NCBI GenBank assembly: GCA_026195905.1
Contig: JAPHRE010000027.1
Location: 1 to 64,000 of the forward strand
DNA length: 64,000 bases
Origin: Pseudopelagicola sp.
GTDB taxonomy: Bacteria; Pseudomonadota; Alphaproteobacteria; Rhodobacterales; Rhodobacteraceae
Direction of reading: 5' to 3'
The position numbers and the translations under genes are program-made. The notes below the pieces were generated by a model. That model had not been told where the DNA came from. It was given only the letters and a program-made list of their open reading frames with translations, and ran no database searches. Of this stretch, positions 47,522 through 55,505 are shown piece by piece; position 1 is the stretch's first letter; every line of letters begins with the position of its first letter.

Positions 47522-47565
47522 TTGCACCGACGCAATACCGACGTAATACCGACGCGATACAGACC
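47522..47565. repeat. Four 11-bp tandem repeats (helix-phased element, copy B)
   Basis: Read on the plus strand: TTGCACCGACG, CAATACCGACG, TAATACCGACG and CGATACAGACC, each 11 bases. On the minus strand these are GGTCTGTATCG, CGTCGGTATTA, CGTCGGTATTG and CGTCGGTGCAA, the same family as copy A at 12258-12290. It lies between the cytochrome operon and the DUF882 gene. Confidence 0.8.
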
Positions 47566-47614
47566 ACCGCCCAAACCCTGCGGCACGCGCCTTTAAGTGA
47601 TTGATAGAAAATAA

Positions 47615-47644
47615 AAAACCGGCTCTCACATAGAGGCCGGTTTT
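47615..47644. terminator. Terminator of the DUF882 gene
   Basis: AAAACCGGCTCT and AGAGGCCGGTTTT form a stem with one bulge. On the minus strand it ends in TTTTTT, 30 bases past the DUF882 stop. Confidence 0.8.
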
Positions 47645-47673
47645 GCTTGTTCATAAAGATTAAGAAAACGGTC

Positions 47674-48243
47674 CTACCGGCCCCAAGACCGGACCGGGCC
47701 ACAATCCATATGCACGAAATTCGATCCCGTGTAGCGCCCGACGCCACCCGCGCGGCAGGCTTGCGCCGCCTTGGCCATCTGGTTGACCGAGCGGTTTGCA
47801 AGCCGCAAATCCGCCGCCTGACCCTTCATATGAAGCGAGTTCTTGGCAACCCCCCGCGATCGCGACCGAAGCATTGAGTTGGTCTTGGGGCTGCGATACC
47901 CCGACAGCAGCATATACGGCTCTTGGATATCAAGAAGGTTATGCGATGCGGCCATGATGTCGATGGTGCGAAGGTCCATCTTGATCACATCACTGGTGCG
48001 CCAATCGCGCATGAAGCGATTGATTTCATTGACGGCTTCCTTGATGTAATCGCCTTCGATCCAATAGATCGTGTCGATCCGCTCGCCGGTTCGGCCGGAA
48101 TACATACGGATGCGGCGAATATCGCCGGAGCCGCGCAGAAAGCCTGCTGCTTGCGAGAAAGTGGGTGCTGCGGCCACGGTGGTGGCGGCAAACGCGCCAA
48201 GGATGCCGCGTCGTGTGAAATTCAGCGTATTCGAGTCACTCAT
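47674..48243 (-). CDS. DUF882 (M15-like) Tat-exported murein peptidase candidate
   Basis: A 189-residue protein beginning MSDSNTLNFTRRGILGAFAA, a Tat signal with twin arginine R11-R12 and a hydrophobic stretch ending near AAPTFSQA. The mature part has the M15-type zinc motif HMKGQAADLR and a closing FVHMDCGPVRSWGR, the marks of the DUF882/YcbK (MepK) family. MepK is a murein endopeptidase acting on 3-3 cross-links, and the divergent neighbour is an L,D-transpeptidase that makes them. The open frame continues 35 codons upstream but ATG 48243 starts the Tat signal. Confidence 0.88.
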   Translation of the reverse strand: MSDSNTLNFTRRGILGAFAATTVAAAPTFSQAAGFLRGSGDIRRIRMYSGRTGERIDTIYWIEGDYIKEAVNEINRFMRDWRTSDVIKMDLRTIDIMAASHNLLDIQEPYMLLSGYRSPKTNSMLRSRSRGVAKNSLHMKGQAADLRLANRSVNQMAKAAQACRAGGVGRYTGSNFVHMDCGPVRSWGR

Positions 48244-48550
48244 TGGTCGGATGCCTGTCCTGTCTCGTTCGTCAAGTCGCGATTTTTCGCGATCATCGTA
48301 TCCATCCCCAGATGCGGGATTTATGCCACAAGACGATTCGGTGACCAAGTCCTGATTTCCGACCTATCCTTTTATATGAAGGATTTGGGCGGAATTTTGC
48401 TGAAATGCCAAACATGCGCCTTAAGGGGAAACTGCGCCCCCTCTGCATCAGATGTGACGAATTGAATAAACTGTGAATAGACAGGCCGTAGTAAATTGGC
48501 GCATTGTTTCCGCATATTGTGGACTGCCAGGACAGAGAGGCCTTATTTCG
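48244..48550. other. Divergent intergenic region, no gene seen
   Basis: This 307-base region separates the divergent DUF882 and L,D-transpeptidase genes. I see two small inverted repeats, ATCCTT/AAGGAT (48366-48384) and AGGGG/CCCCT (48424-48441), and no credible open frame. It should contain both promoters; no clear consensus boxes could be picked. Confidence 0.6.
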
Positions 48551-50158
48551 ATGCCCATGACGATCATCCGCCGATATCTTGCAGGAGCAGGGCTTTGCCT
48601 TGCGATGACGGCAGGGGGATTTGCCATGCCGGCGCAGGCCGAGGTGACGGCCTTCAAACAGGCGGTGGCCGAAGCGGCAGCACGCGACGCGGATATCGCG
48701 GGCTTTTATCGCGATACGAATTATCAACCGATCTGGACCGGCACCGACGCCGACGACCTCGCCCGGCGACAGGCGCTTCTTAAGGCGATAGAAACGGCGG
48801 ACGATCACGGCCTGCCTGTTGCGCGCTATGATTTTGATAGGCTCTATTCGCAACTGCGGGCGGCCCATACGCCACGGGCGCTTGGCATGGCCGAGGTGGC
48901 GCTGTCCAAGGCATTTTTGTCCTATGCGCGTGACCTTCAGACCGGCGTTTTCGTTCCGACACAGCTCGATGAGGGGATCAAGCGCGAAGCCCCAAGGCGC
49001 GACCGGCGCAGCTATCTGACCAACCTGATTGCCTCCGAACCGAACGGCTATATGCGCAGCCTCGCGCCGCATACCCCCGAATATGTGCGGTTGTTCAAGG
49101 AGAAACTTCGCCTTGAACATATCGCGCTTGCGGGCGGCTGGGGGCCAACGGTCCAGGCCAACAAGCTTGAACCCGGCGATCGCGGCACGGCTGTGATTGC
49201 GCTGCGGGATCGCTTGGTGGCACTCGACTATCTTCAGCGCAGCGCCACGGCGGAATATGATACGGCGTTGAAAAAAGCCGTTCAGGCGTTTCAGCTTGAT
49301 CATGGCCTCGAAGCGGACGGGATTGCCGGAGCTTCGACGATTTCCGAGATCAATCGCTCGCCTGAGGACCGTCTCAAATCCATCATGGTTGCGATGGAGC
49401 GTGAGCGTTGGCTCAACAAACCGCGCGGCGAGCGCCATATCCTTGTCAATCTGACCGATTTTCATGCCCGTATCGTCGACCATGACCGTGTGACCTTCAT
49501 GACCCGGTCTGTGATTGGCAAGAACCGTCATGACCAGCGCAGCCCGGAGTTTTCCGATGTCATGGAACATATGGTCATCAACCCGACATGGAATGTGCCG
49601 CGCTCAATCGCGACCAAAGAATACCTGCCGATGCTTAAACGCAACCCCAACGCGGTCAGCTATCTCAAGCTGATCGACGGGCGGGGGCGCGTCGTCAACC
49701 GCGGTGCCGTCGATTTCAATCAGTTCAGTGCCAAGAGCTTTCCGTTTGACATCAAACAGCCGCCAAGCCCGCGCAATGCCCTTGGTCTTGTGAAGTTCAT
49801 GTTCCCGAACCGCCACAATATCTACCTGCACGACACTCCCTCCAAGAGCTTGTTTGCAAGGGAAGTGCGCGCGTTCAGTCATGGCTGTATCCGCCTGCAG
49901 AAGCCCTTTGAATTTGCCTATAATATTCTTGCGCGTCAGGAGAGCGATCCGAAAGGCTTCTTCCACAGCACGCTCAAGACGGGGCGGGAAACGCAGGTTG
50001 ACCTGGATCAGCCCATCCCGGTGCATATCATTTACCGCACCGCGTTCACCAATGCGAAGGGGCCGGTGCAGTATCGCCGCGACATTTACGGGCGTGATGC
50101 CAAGATCTGGCAGGCGATGGTGAATGAAGGGGTGGTCTTGCGCTCTGTTCAAGGGTAA
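48551..50158 (+). CDS. L,D-transpeptidase (YcbB/LdtD type)
   Basis: A periplasmic L,D-transpeptidase of 535 residues forming 3-3 peptidoglycan cross-links. Signal peptide MPMTIIRRYLAGAGLCLAMT with cleavage after AQA; a peptidoglycan-binding domain near 205-260 (LEPGDRGTAVIALRDRL, VQAFQLDHGLEADGIAG); the YkuD catalytic domain with SHGCIRLQKP and nucleophile C446. The insertion and length match YcbB. The open frame begins earlier at 48473, but ATG 48551 (or 48557) gives the signal peptide. It is divergent from a DUF882 endopeptidase, so the two could act on the same cross-link. Confidence 0.92.
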   Translation: MPMTIIRRYLAGAGLCLAMTAGGFAMPAQAEVTAFKQAVAEAAARDADIAGFYRDTNYQPIWTGTDADDLARRQALLKAIETADDHGLPVARYDFDRLYSQLRAAHTPRALGMAEVALSKAFLSYARDLQTGVFVPTQLDEGIKREAPRRDRRSYLTNLIASEPNGYMRSLAPHTPEYVRLFKEKLRLEHIALAGGWGPTVQANKLEPGDRGTAVIALRDRLVALDYLQRSATAEYDTALKKAVQAFQLDHGLEADGIAGASTISEINRSPEDRLKSIMVAMERERWLNKPRGERHILVNLTDFHARIVDHDRVTFMTRSVIGKNRHDQRSPEFSDVMEHMVINPTWNVPRSIATKEYLPMLKRNPNAVSYLKLIDGRGRVVNRGAVDFNQFSAKSFPFDIKQPPSPRNALGLVKFMFPNRHNIYLHDTPSKSLFAREVRAFSHGCIRLQKPFEFAYNILARQESDPKGFFHSTLKTGRETQVDLDQPIPVHIIYRTAFTNAKGPVQYRRDIYGRDAKIWQAMVNEGVVLRSVQG

Positions 50159-50185
50159 ATATTGCCCGCAATTCGCGGGGGACAC

Positions 50186-51277
50186 ATGGCCCATACTATC
50201 CAGCAGATTGCCGACGCCATCGGGGCGGAGGCCTTTGGAAATACAAACCTTACGGTAAATCAGGTCGCGGAGCCCGCTATGGCGGGGCCGGACGATCTCG
50301 CCCTTGTCACCAATCCCAAATATGCTGAGGGGCTTGGCGCGGGGGAGGCGCGCGCTGCAATGCTCTGGCCCGGCGCAGATTGGCAGGCGCTTGGTCTTGA
50401 GGCTGCGATGACCTCGCCGCGTGGCCGCTTTGCTATGGCGGGCCTGTCCAAAATGATGGACCCCGGCCAGCATTTTGGCGACGGCATTCACCCAAGCGCC
50501 ATCATCGACCCCAGCGCCGAGATTGCCGAGGGCGTTGCGATTGGCCCTCTGACCTATGTGGGGCCACGGGCCCGTATCGGCGTAGGCAGCGTGATCGGCC
50601 CGCATTGCGTGATCGGTGCGGATGTGACCTTGGGCGAGGGAGCCTCTCTGCGCGAGATGGTGTCGATTGGCGCCCGCGCGACCATTGGCACAGGGTTTAT
50701 CGCCCAACCGGGCGTGCGCATTGCCTCGGACGGCTTTTCCTTTGTGACCCCCGAGAAATCCGGGGTCGAGGCCGCGCGCGAGACGCTTGGCGATCAAGGC
50801 GAGGTCCGATCACAGGCCTGGGCGCGGATTCATAGCCTTGGCTCGGTCACGATTGGCAATGATGTGGAGATCGGTGCCAATAGCTGTATCGACTGTGGCA
50901 CGATCCGCGACACACGGATCGGCAATGGTGTGAAGCTCGATAATCTTGTGCACATCGCCCATAATGTCGAAATTGGCGATGACACGCTTCTCGCCGGACA
51001 GGTTGGGATTGCTGGATCAACCAAGATTGGCCGCAACGTGGTCATGGGCGGGCAATGTGGTGTGACCGACAATACGACCGTGGGCGACAATGTGATCGCG
51101 GGCGGTGCGACCAAGATGATGTCAAAAGTGCCTGCTGGCCGTGTCGTCCTCGGGTCTCCGGCTGTGAAGATGGAGACACATTTGGAGATGTATAAGGGTC
51201 TTCGGCGTCTACCGCGTCTTCTCAAGGACGTGGCGGCACTGCAAAAAATCGTTTCCAAGTTCGAGACGAAAGACTAA
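50186..51277 (+). CDS. lpxD: UDP-3-O-acylglucosamine N-acyltransferase
   Basis: Adds the N-linked hydroxyacyl chain in lipid A synthesis from a hydroxyacyl-ACP, 363 residues. N-terminal uridine-binding domain ([16 protein letters not shown]), then hexapeptide repeats forming a left-handed beta-helix, with the catalytic histidine in [20 protein letters not shown] (abridged). GGGGGA precedes ATG 50186. The following acp and KAS genes on the same strand make the three a likely lipid unit. lpxA, lpxB and fabZ are not in the window. Confidence 0.95.
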   Translation: MAHTIQQIADAIGAEAFGNTNLTVNQVAEPAMAGPDDLALVTNPKYAEGLGAGEARAAMLWPGADWQALGLEAAMTSPRGRFAMAGLSKMMDPGQHFGDGIHPSAIIDPSAEIAEGVAIGPLTYVGPRARIGVGSVIGPHCVIGADVTLGEGASLREMVSIGARATIGTGFIAQPGVRIASDGFSFVTPEKSGVEAARETLGDQGEVRSQAWARIHSLGSVTIGNDVEIGANSCIDCGTIRDTRIGNGVKLDNLVHIAHNVEIGDDTLLAGQVGIAGSTKIGRNVVMGGQCGVTDNTTVGDNVIAGGATKMMSKVPAGRVVLGSPAVKMETHLEMYKGLRRLPRLLKDVAALQKIVSKFETKD

Positions 51278-51308
51278 ATGACAGCCAGAATTGGCGAAAG
51301 GAAGACAA

Positions 51309-51566
51309 ATGAGCGTCAAGGACAAGGTGATCGAAATTATCGCTGAACAGGCTGTTCTCGATCCTTCGGACGTGACCATGCAGAGCACGCTTGAGGGTCT
51401 CGGCATTGATAGCCTTGGCCTCGTCGAGAGCATTTTCGCAATCGAAGAGGCATTCGATATTTCGGTGCCGTTCAATGCCAATGATCCAAGCGAGAGCGAC
51501 TTTGATATTTCCTCGGTGGCCTCTATTGTGGCCGGGATCGAGAAACTCATTGCAGACCAATCGTGA
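51309..51566 (+). CDS. Acyl carrier protein (second, non-housekeeping type)
   Basis: An 85-residue acidic ACP. Ser35 in GIDSLGLVES is the phosphopantetheine site, flanked by the usual helix II. It differs from AcpP (no IADDLGADSLD segment) and is followed by a KAS gene, so it probably serves a dedicated acyl chain. The LpxD neighbour points to lipid A or a long/branched acyl chain, by analogy with AcpXL clusters of rhizobia; this is inference. GAAAGGAAG is before the ATG. Confidence 0.85.
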   Translation: MSVKDKVIEIIAEQAVLDPSDVTMQSTLEGLGIDSLGLVESIFAIEEAFDISVPFNANDPSESDFDISSVASIVAGIEKLIADQS

Positions 51567-51594
51567 CACCTAACCTATATGCGGAGGGGATAGG

Positions 51595-52803
51595 ATGAAA
51601 CGGGTCGTTATTACCGGGGCGGGGACGATCAACGCCCTTGGCCATAATGTGCCGGAAACTCTCGAGGCGATGCGCGAAGGGCGTTGTGGCATTGGGGCCT
51701 TGGACGTGCGCGACGTTGACCGATTGGCGATCAAGATCGGCGGTCAGGTGCACGGGTTCGAGAGCGAAGGCCTCTTTAACCGTCAACAAATCGCACTTTA
51801 TGACCGCTTTACCCAGTTCGCCCTAGTGGCGGCGCGGGAAGCGATCGGGCAGGCCGGGCTGAGCTTTTCCGGCGATCTCGCGGCGCGTTGTGGTGTGGTT
51901 CTTGGAACCTCGGGCGGCGGGATGCAGACCCTCGATGAAAATTATCGCACGGTCTATGAGGACGGCAAGAACCGTGTGCATCCGTTCGTGGTGCCCAAGC
52001 TGATGAATAACGCGGCTGCAAGCCATGTCTCGATGGAGTTCAACCTCAAAGGGCCAAGTTTTACCGTTGCGACGGCCTGTGCATCCTCGAACCATGCGAT
52101 GAGCCAGGCCTTTCAACTTGTGCGCTCCGGTGCCGCGCCCGTGATGATCACTGGCGGAACGGAGTCGATGCTTTGTTTCGGCGGAATCAAGGCGTGGGAA
52201 GGTTTGCGGGTCATGTCCAAAGACGCCTGTCGTCCATTTTCTGCTAACCGAAACGGCATGGTGCAGGGCGAAGGGGCCGGGGTTTTCGTCTTTGAGGATT
52301 ACGATCATGCCCATGCGCGCGGTGCCGATATCCTTGCCGAGGTGGTTGGCTTTGCCATGACCTCGGATGCGTCGGATATCGTGATGCCTTCAAAACAGGG
52401 GGCTGCGCGCGCCATCGCCGGTGCGCTGAACGATGGGCGGATCAATCCCGAGGACGTCGGTTATATCAATGCGCATGGGACCGGCACGGCGGCCAACGAC
52501 AAGACCGAATGTGCGGCGGTGGCCGATGTTTTCGGTCAGCACGCGGATGAGTTGATGATTTCCTCAACCAAATCCATGCACGGCCATCTTATTGGCGGTA
52601 CTGGGGCGGTTGAGTTATTGGCCTGTATCATGGCGTTGCGCGATGGGGTCATCGCGCCGACAATCGGATATGAAGAGCCAGACCCGGAGTGCGCGCTTGA
52701 CGTTGTGCCCAACGAGGCGCGCGAGGCGAAAATTGATGTCGCTCTTTCTAACGCGTTTGCCTTTGGCGGTTTGAACGCGGTGATGGCCTTACGCAAGGTT
52801 TAA
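51595..52803 (+). CDS. Beta-ketoacyl-ACP synthase, FabF-like
   Basis: A 402-residue condensing enzyme. C162 (VATACASSNHAMSQ), H294 (NAHGTGTAAND) and H331 (KSMHGHLIGGTGAVE) form the KAS II catalytic triad. The start MKRVVITGAGTINALG is the family norm, with GCGGAGGGG in the leader. It follows the ACP gene by 28 bases, and I infer that it elongates acyl chains on that ACP. It is likely an accessory KAS rather than housekeeping FabF. Confidence 0.9.
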   Translation: MKRVVITGAGTINALGHNVPETLEAMREGRCGIGALDVRDVDRLAIKIGGQVHGFESEGLFNRQQIALYDRFTQFALVAAREAIGQAGLSFSGDLAARCGVVLGTSGGGMQTLDENYRTVYEDGKNRVHPFVVPKLMNNAAASHVSMEFNLKGPSFTVATACASSNHAMSQAFQLVRSGAAPVMITGGTESMLCFGGIKAWEGLRVMSKDACRPFSANRNGMVQGEGAGVFVFEDYDHAHARGADILAEVVGFAMTSDASDIVMPSKQGAARAIAGALNDGRINPEDVGYINAHGTGTAANDKTECAAVADVFGQHADELMISSTKSMHGHLIGGTGAVELLACIMALRDGVIAPTIGYEEPDPECALDVVPNEAREAKIDVALSNAFAFGGLNAVMALRKV

Positions 52804-52822
52804 CACAGCGCAAAAACGCAAA

Positions 52823-52849
52823 ACGCCGCCTCATTGAGGCGGCGTCTTT
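52823..52849. terminator. Bidirectional terminator between KAS and ialB-like genes
   Basis: ACGCCGCCTC and GAGGCGGCGT form a ten-base stem with a three-base loop, followed by CTTTATCC. It separates two convergent genes. Confidence 0.85.
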
Positions 52850-52866
52850 ATCCAAAGCAAGTCATC

Positions 52867-53451
52867 TTAGTTTGCTTGCGGCGGCGTGGCTTTCTCAAAG
52901 GCTTCCTTGAGACCGTCAAGATTCATTTCGACGCTTACAACCTGATCTGCGGCAAGTGCAGGCACGAGCGACACTGTGGCGGTTTCGCCGTTCTGGAACG
53001 CCTGTAGTTCGATTGGCGACATGAACATACGCGCCACACAGCCCGCCTCGTAGCAAAGCTGGAAGGGAACGCGCTGTGCAAGAACGCCATCAATGGCGAC
53101 CGACAGTTGAGCGGTCAAAAGCGTATTGAGCGGGGCAATAAACGTTGCACCACCGGCGGCAGGTGCGCCTTCAGGCAGGCGATACATCGTCATTTCGATG
53201 ACTGGTGTTCCTTCCTGATCGGTGAGGAGCTGATACATGCGGCAAGGGCGCGGCTCGGGGCCTTGTTTGGAGCATTGCAAATCCCATGCACCGATTTTCT
53301 CGGAGGTGAATTCCTCCTTGGGTGCGGTGATCGGAGCGGCCGGTTTGCCCTCCATCAAGGAGCCGTCAGAAAGCGATCCGACCTGCGCCGAAATCGGCGC
53401 GGCCATAGCAAGCATTGCGGCGGCAAAAAGAGGTGTGGATAGCTTGGACAT
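52867..53451 (-). CDS. Invasion-associated locus B (IalB) family protein
   Basis: A 194-residue exported protein. A signal peptide (MSKLSTPLFAAAMLAMAA, cut after ISA) precedes the IalB-like domain: IGAWDLQCSKQGPEPRPCRMYQLL (given in part), APLNTLLTAQLSVAIDG, FQLCYEAGCVARMFM. Four cysteines (two pairs) suggest disulfides in the periplasm. IalB was named in Bartonella for erythrocyte invasion, but the family is common in free-living alphaproteobacteria, where its job is not known. The ATG 53451 is preceded by a GTG in the same frame. Confidence 0.88.
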   Translation of the reverse strand: MSKLSTPLFAAAMLAMAAPISAQVGSLSDGSLMEGKPAAPITAPKEEFTSEKIGAWDLQCSKQGPEPRPCRMYQLLTDQEGTPVIEMTMYRLPEGAPAAGGATFIAPLNTLLTAQLSVAIDGVLAQRVPFQLCYEAGCVARMFMSPIELQAFQNGETATVSLVPALAADQVVSVEMNLDGLKEAFEKATPPQAN

Positions 53452-53608
53452 CACATGTTCCCGTCTGTGTATTTGCGGTTATGGCTTTCGCTTATCATGC
53501 CTCAGACGCCTTGTCAGTCAAAGCTCGTTGCGAAAGAGGCACGAGGGGCGGTTTTTCGCCTTGGCGGGCGCGTTTTTTGGGGAGAACGGTATCGGCAAAA
53601 TAGAAGAA

Positions 53609-53624
53609 GGAGCCATATGGCTCC
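53609..53624. promoter_or_regulatory. Perfect palindrome over a ribosome binding site and ATG
   Basis: GGAGCCATATGGCTCC is self-complementary over all 16 bases. It includes part of AAGGAG (53607-53612) and the ATG at 53617 of a small open frame. As DNA it is a possible operator; as RNA it could fold only if the loop is opened, or dimerise. Confidence 0.45.
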
Positions 53625-53733
53625 CTCTCCGTACACTCCCCGTCGGACTGGCCGACTTATTTTCTGCGCTAACGCTACGAAGATTCATGCAACCCGTCAA
53701 CAGAAAAAAATGCATTACTTTCCACATGTTTAG
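53617..53733 (+). CDS. Possible 38-residue basic small protein
   Basis: AAGGAG is four bases before this ATG. The product would be 38 residues, basic, starting MAPSPYTPRRTGRL and ending HYFPHV, with one cysteine. No family known to me. The start signal is good but the short length makes chance likely. Confidence 0.25.
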   Translation: MAPSPYTPRRTGRLIFCANATKIHATRQQKKMHYFPHV

Positions 53734-53736
53734 CGC

Positions 53737-53767
53737 AAAAAAAGGGCCGCCCTGATACGGGGCGGCC
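53737..53767 (-). terminator. Strong minus-strand terminator without a known gene upstream
   Basis: GGCCGCCC and GGGCGGCC form an eight-base GC stem with a seven-base loop; on the minus strand it is followed by TTTTTTT. The nearest coding gene on that side (53882) is on the plus strand, so nothing known needs this terminator. Confidence 0.8.
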
Positions 53768-53850
53768 TAGTCTAACAGGGAGGAAAACCGTTCTATCCGC
53801 TTCGCGATGCATCATGAACAAAATCAATACTGGCACGAGGGGGTTAACAA
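53737..53850 (-). ncRNA. Candidate small RNA ending at the orphan terminator
   Basis: The region just upstream of the orphan terminator on the minus strand carries the unpaired stretch GGTTTTCCTCCCTGTTA, the complement of a strong ribosome binding site (AACAGGGAGGAAAACC at 53774-53789 on plus). This is the usual layout of trans-acting RNAs that block translation by covering ribosome binding sites. The 5' end is not defined; I found no clear promoter. The end given is a guess. Confidence 0.35.
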
Positions 53851-53881
53851 TGTATTTTCAAGACGTGCGTGTGGTTTTTGA

Positions 53882-55438
53882 ATGAGGAAATGGCCTTTGG
53901 AAGATGCAATATTTGTTGGCGGCGGCGGAGATAATTACGGCACCAAGCAGGGGTTGAAGCTCAAATACGCCAATCGCCACGGGCTTGTCGCCGGTGCCAC
54001 AGGGACGGGCAAGACCGTCACGCTACAAATCCTCGCAGAGGGGTTCTCAAACGCCGGTGTTCCGGTATTCCTTTCGGATGTCAAAGGCGATCTCTCGGGG
54101 CTGGCGGATGCCGGAAGCGAGACGTTCAAACTTCATCAGGCCTTTCAGGACCGCGCAGACACAATCGGCTTTGATGACTATGAATACGCAAGCGCGCCAG
54201 TGACCTTCTGGGATCTGTTTGGCGAGCAAGGGCATCCGATTCGCACGACCGTGTCCGAGATGGGACCGCTCTTGCTATCGCGGCTTATGGAATTGACTGA
54301 GGCGCAGGAAGGCATTCTGAATATCGCTTTTCGCCTTGCCGACGAAGAAGGCTTCCCGCTGCTTGACCTCAAAGACCTTCAGGCCTTGCTGGTCTGGGTG
54401 GGCGAGAACAAGGACGCGCTTTCGCTGCGGTATGGCAACGTATCGGTGTCGTCGATTGGCGCCATCCAACGCCGGCTTCTTGTGCTTGAAAATCAGGGCG
54501 GGGCCAAGCTCTTTGGGGAACCTGCGCTCGAACTTGCAGATGTGATGCGCACCGATCCCAATGGGCGGGGGCGGATCAATATTCTTGCCTCTGACAAGCT
54601 CATGGGGGCGCCGCGCCTTTATGCGACTTTCCTGCTTTGGCTCTTGTCGGAGCTTTTTGAAGAACTGCCAGAGGTGGGCGACCCGGACAGGCCGCGGCTC
54701 GTCTTCTTCTTTGATGAGGCGCATCTGCTCTTTGATGGCGCGCCCAAAGCCCTTGTGGACAAGGTCGAACAGGTGGCGCGCCTTATCCGCTCCAAGGGCG
54801 TTGGCGTTTATTTCGTGACCCAGAACCCCGATGACATTCCCGAGGATATCCTGGGGCAGCTTGGCAACCGCATCCAACACGCCCTGCGCGCCTTTACGGC
54901 GCGGGATCGTCGGGCGTTGCGCATGGCCTCTGAGACCTACCGCGAGAACCCGCGCTTTGATACCGAAACGGCGATCCGCGAAGTTGGGGTTGGTGAGGCG
55001 GTGACGTCGTTGCTGATCAAGAAAGGAATTCCGGGCATGGTGGAACGGACCTTGATCCGCCCGCCCGCATCGCGCCTCGGTCCGATTGATCCTGCGCGGC
55101 GCAAAGAGATTATCGCAACCTCGCCGGTTGCCGGGAAATATGAGGCGCTGAAGGACCGCCGCTCGGCCTATGAAATGCTGAAAGAACGGGCAGAGAAAGC
55201 GGCAAAAGAGGCCGCCGAGGCCGAAGCACGCGAAGAGAGCATGGCGCCCGCCGCGCGCGACTATAGCGCCGGGCGCCGCTATTCCGGCACCCGTGTCGCG
55301 CGCTCGACATCGCGCAACACCCGCCGGGGTGATAGCTTTGGCGAGGCGATGGGCAAAATGGTGATGAAGGAATTGACCGGAACCACCGGGCGCAAGATCG
55401 TGCGCGGCCTTTTGGGCGGGTTGTTCCGGGGGCGGTGA
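53882..55438 (+). CDS. DUF853 HerA-like ATPase
   Basis: A 518-residue P-loop ATPase of the DUF853/YjgR family, related to HerA and VirB4-like translocases. Walker A is GATGTGKTVT (38-47); Walker B is LVFFFDEAHLLF; ALVDKVEQVARLIRSKGVGV and FVTQNPDDIPEDILGQLGNR are family-typical. The C-terminus is basic (GGLFRGR) after an alanine/glutamate-rich helix. ATG 53882 gives the norm, but no ribosome binding site is visible. Function unsettled; a role in DNA handling is inferred from HerA. It ends before a strong bidirectional terminator. Confidence 0.9.
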   Translation: MRKWPLEDAIFVGGGGDNYGTKQGLKLKYANRHGLVAGATGTGKTVTLQILAEGFSNAGVPVFLSDVKGDLSGLADAGSETFKLHQAFQDRADTIGFDDYEYASAPVTFWDLFGEQGHPIRTTVSEMGPLLLSRLMELTEAQEGILNIAFRLADEEGFPLLDLKDLQALLVWVGENKDALSLRYGNVSVSSIGAIQRRLLVLENQGGAKLFGEPALELADVMRTDPNGRGRINILASDKLMGAPRLYATFLLWLLSELFEELPEVGDPDRPRLVFFFDEAHLLFDGAPKALVDKVEQVARLIRSKGVGVYFVTQNPDDIPEDILGQLGNRIQHALRAFTARDRRALRMASETYRENPRFDTETAIREVGVGEAVTSLLIKKGIPGMVERTLIRPPASRLGPIDPARRKEIIATSPVAGKYEALKDRRSAYEMLKERAEKAAKEAAEAEAREESMAPAARDYSAGRRYSGTRVARSTSRNTRRGDSFGEAMGKMVMKELTGTTGRKIVRGLLGGLFRGR

Positions 55439-55455
55439 TTTTGACACCCAATGAC

Positions 55456-55487
55456 GAAAAAGCCCGCTCGGTTGAGCGGGCTTTTTT
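55456..55487. terminator. Bidirectional terminator between DUF853 and livM
   Basis: AAAAGCCCGCTC and GAGCGGGCTTTT with a four-base loop and long A- and T-tracts. Serves both convergent genes. Confidence 0.95.
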
Positions 55488-55505
55488 ATGTCATCTGGGA
55501 TGTCT

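Larger units (their letters stand above)
47319..47673. other. Gene-free stretch with terminators and repeat element
   Basis: No supportable gene is present in these 355 bases. They hold two terminator-like hairpins after the cytochrome b gene (47326 and 47402), the four-unit 11-bp repeat (47522-47565) and the terminator of the DUF882 gene (47615). Several open frames cross it on the minus strand but they have no family features. Confidence 0.7.
53452..53881. other. 430-base region without an established gene
   Basis: It carries the ialB-like promoter side, a perfect 16-base palindrome over a possible small-ORF start (53609-53624), and a strong minus-strand terminator (53737-53767) with no minus-strand gene upstream of it. 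See the separate entries. The rest shows no protein-coding or RNA structure that I can support. Confidence 0.6.
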
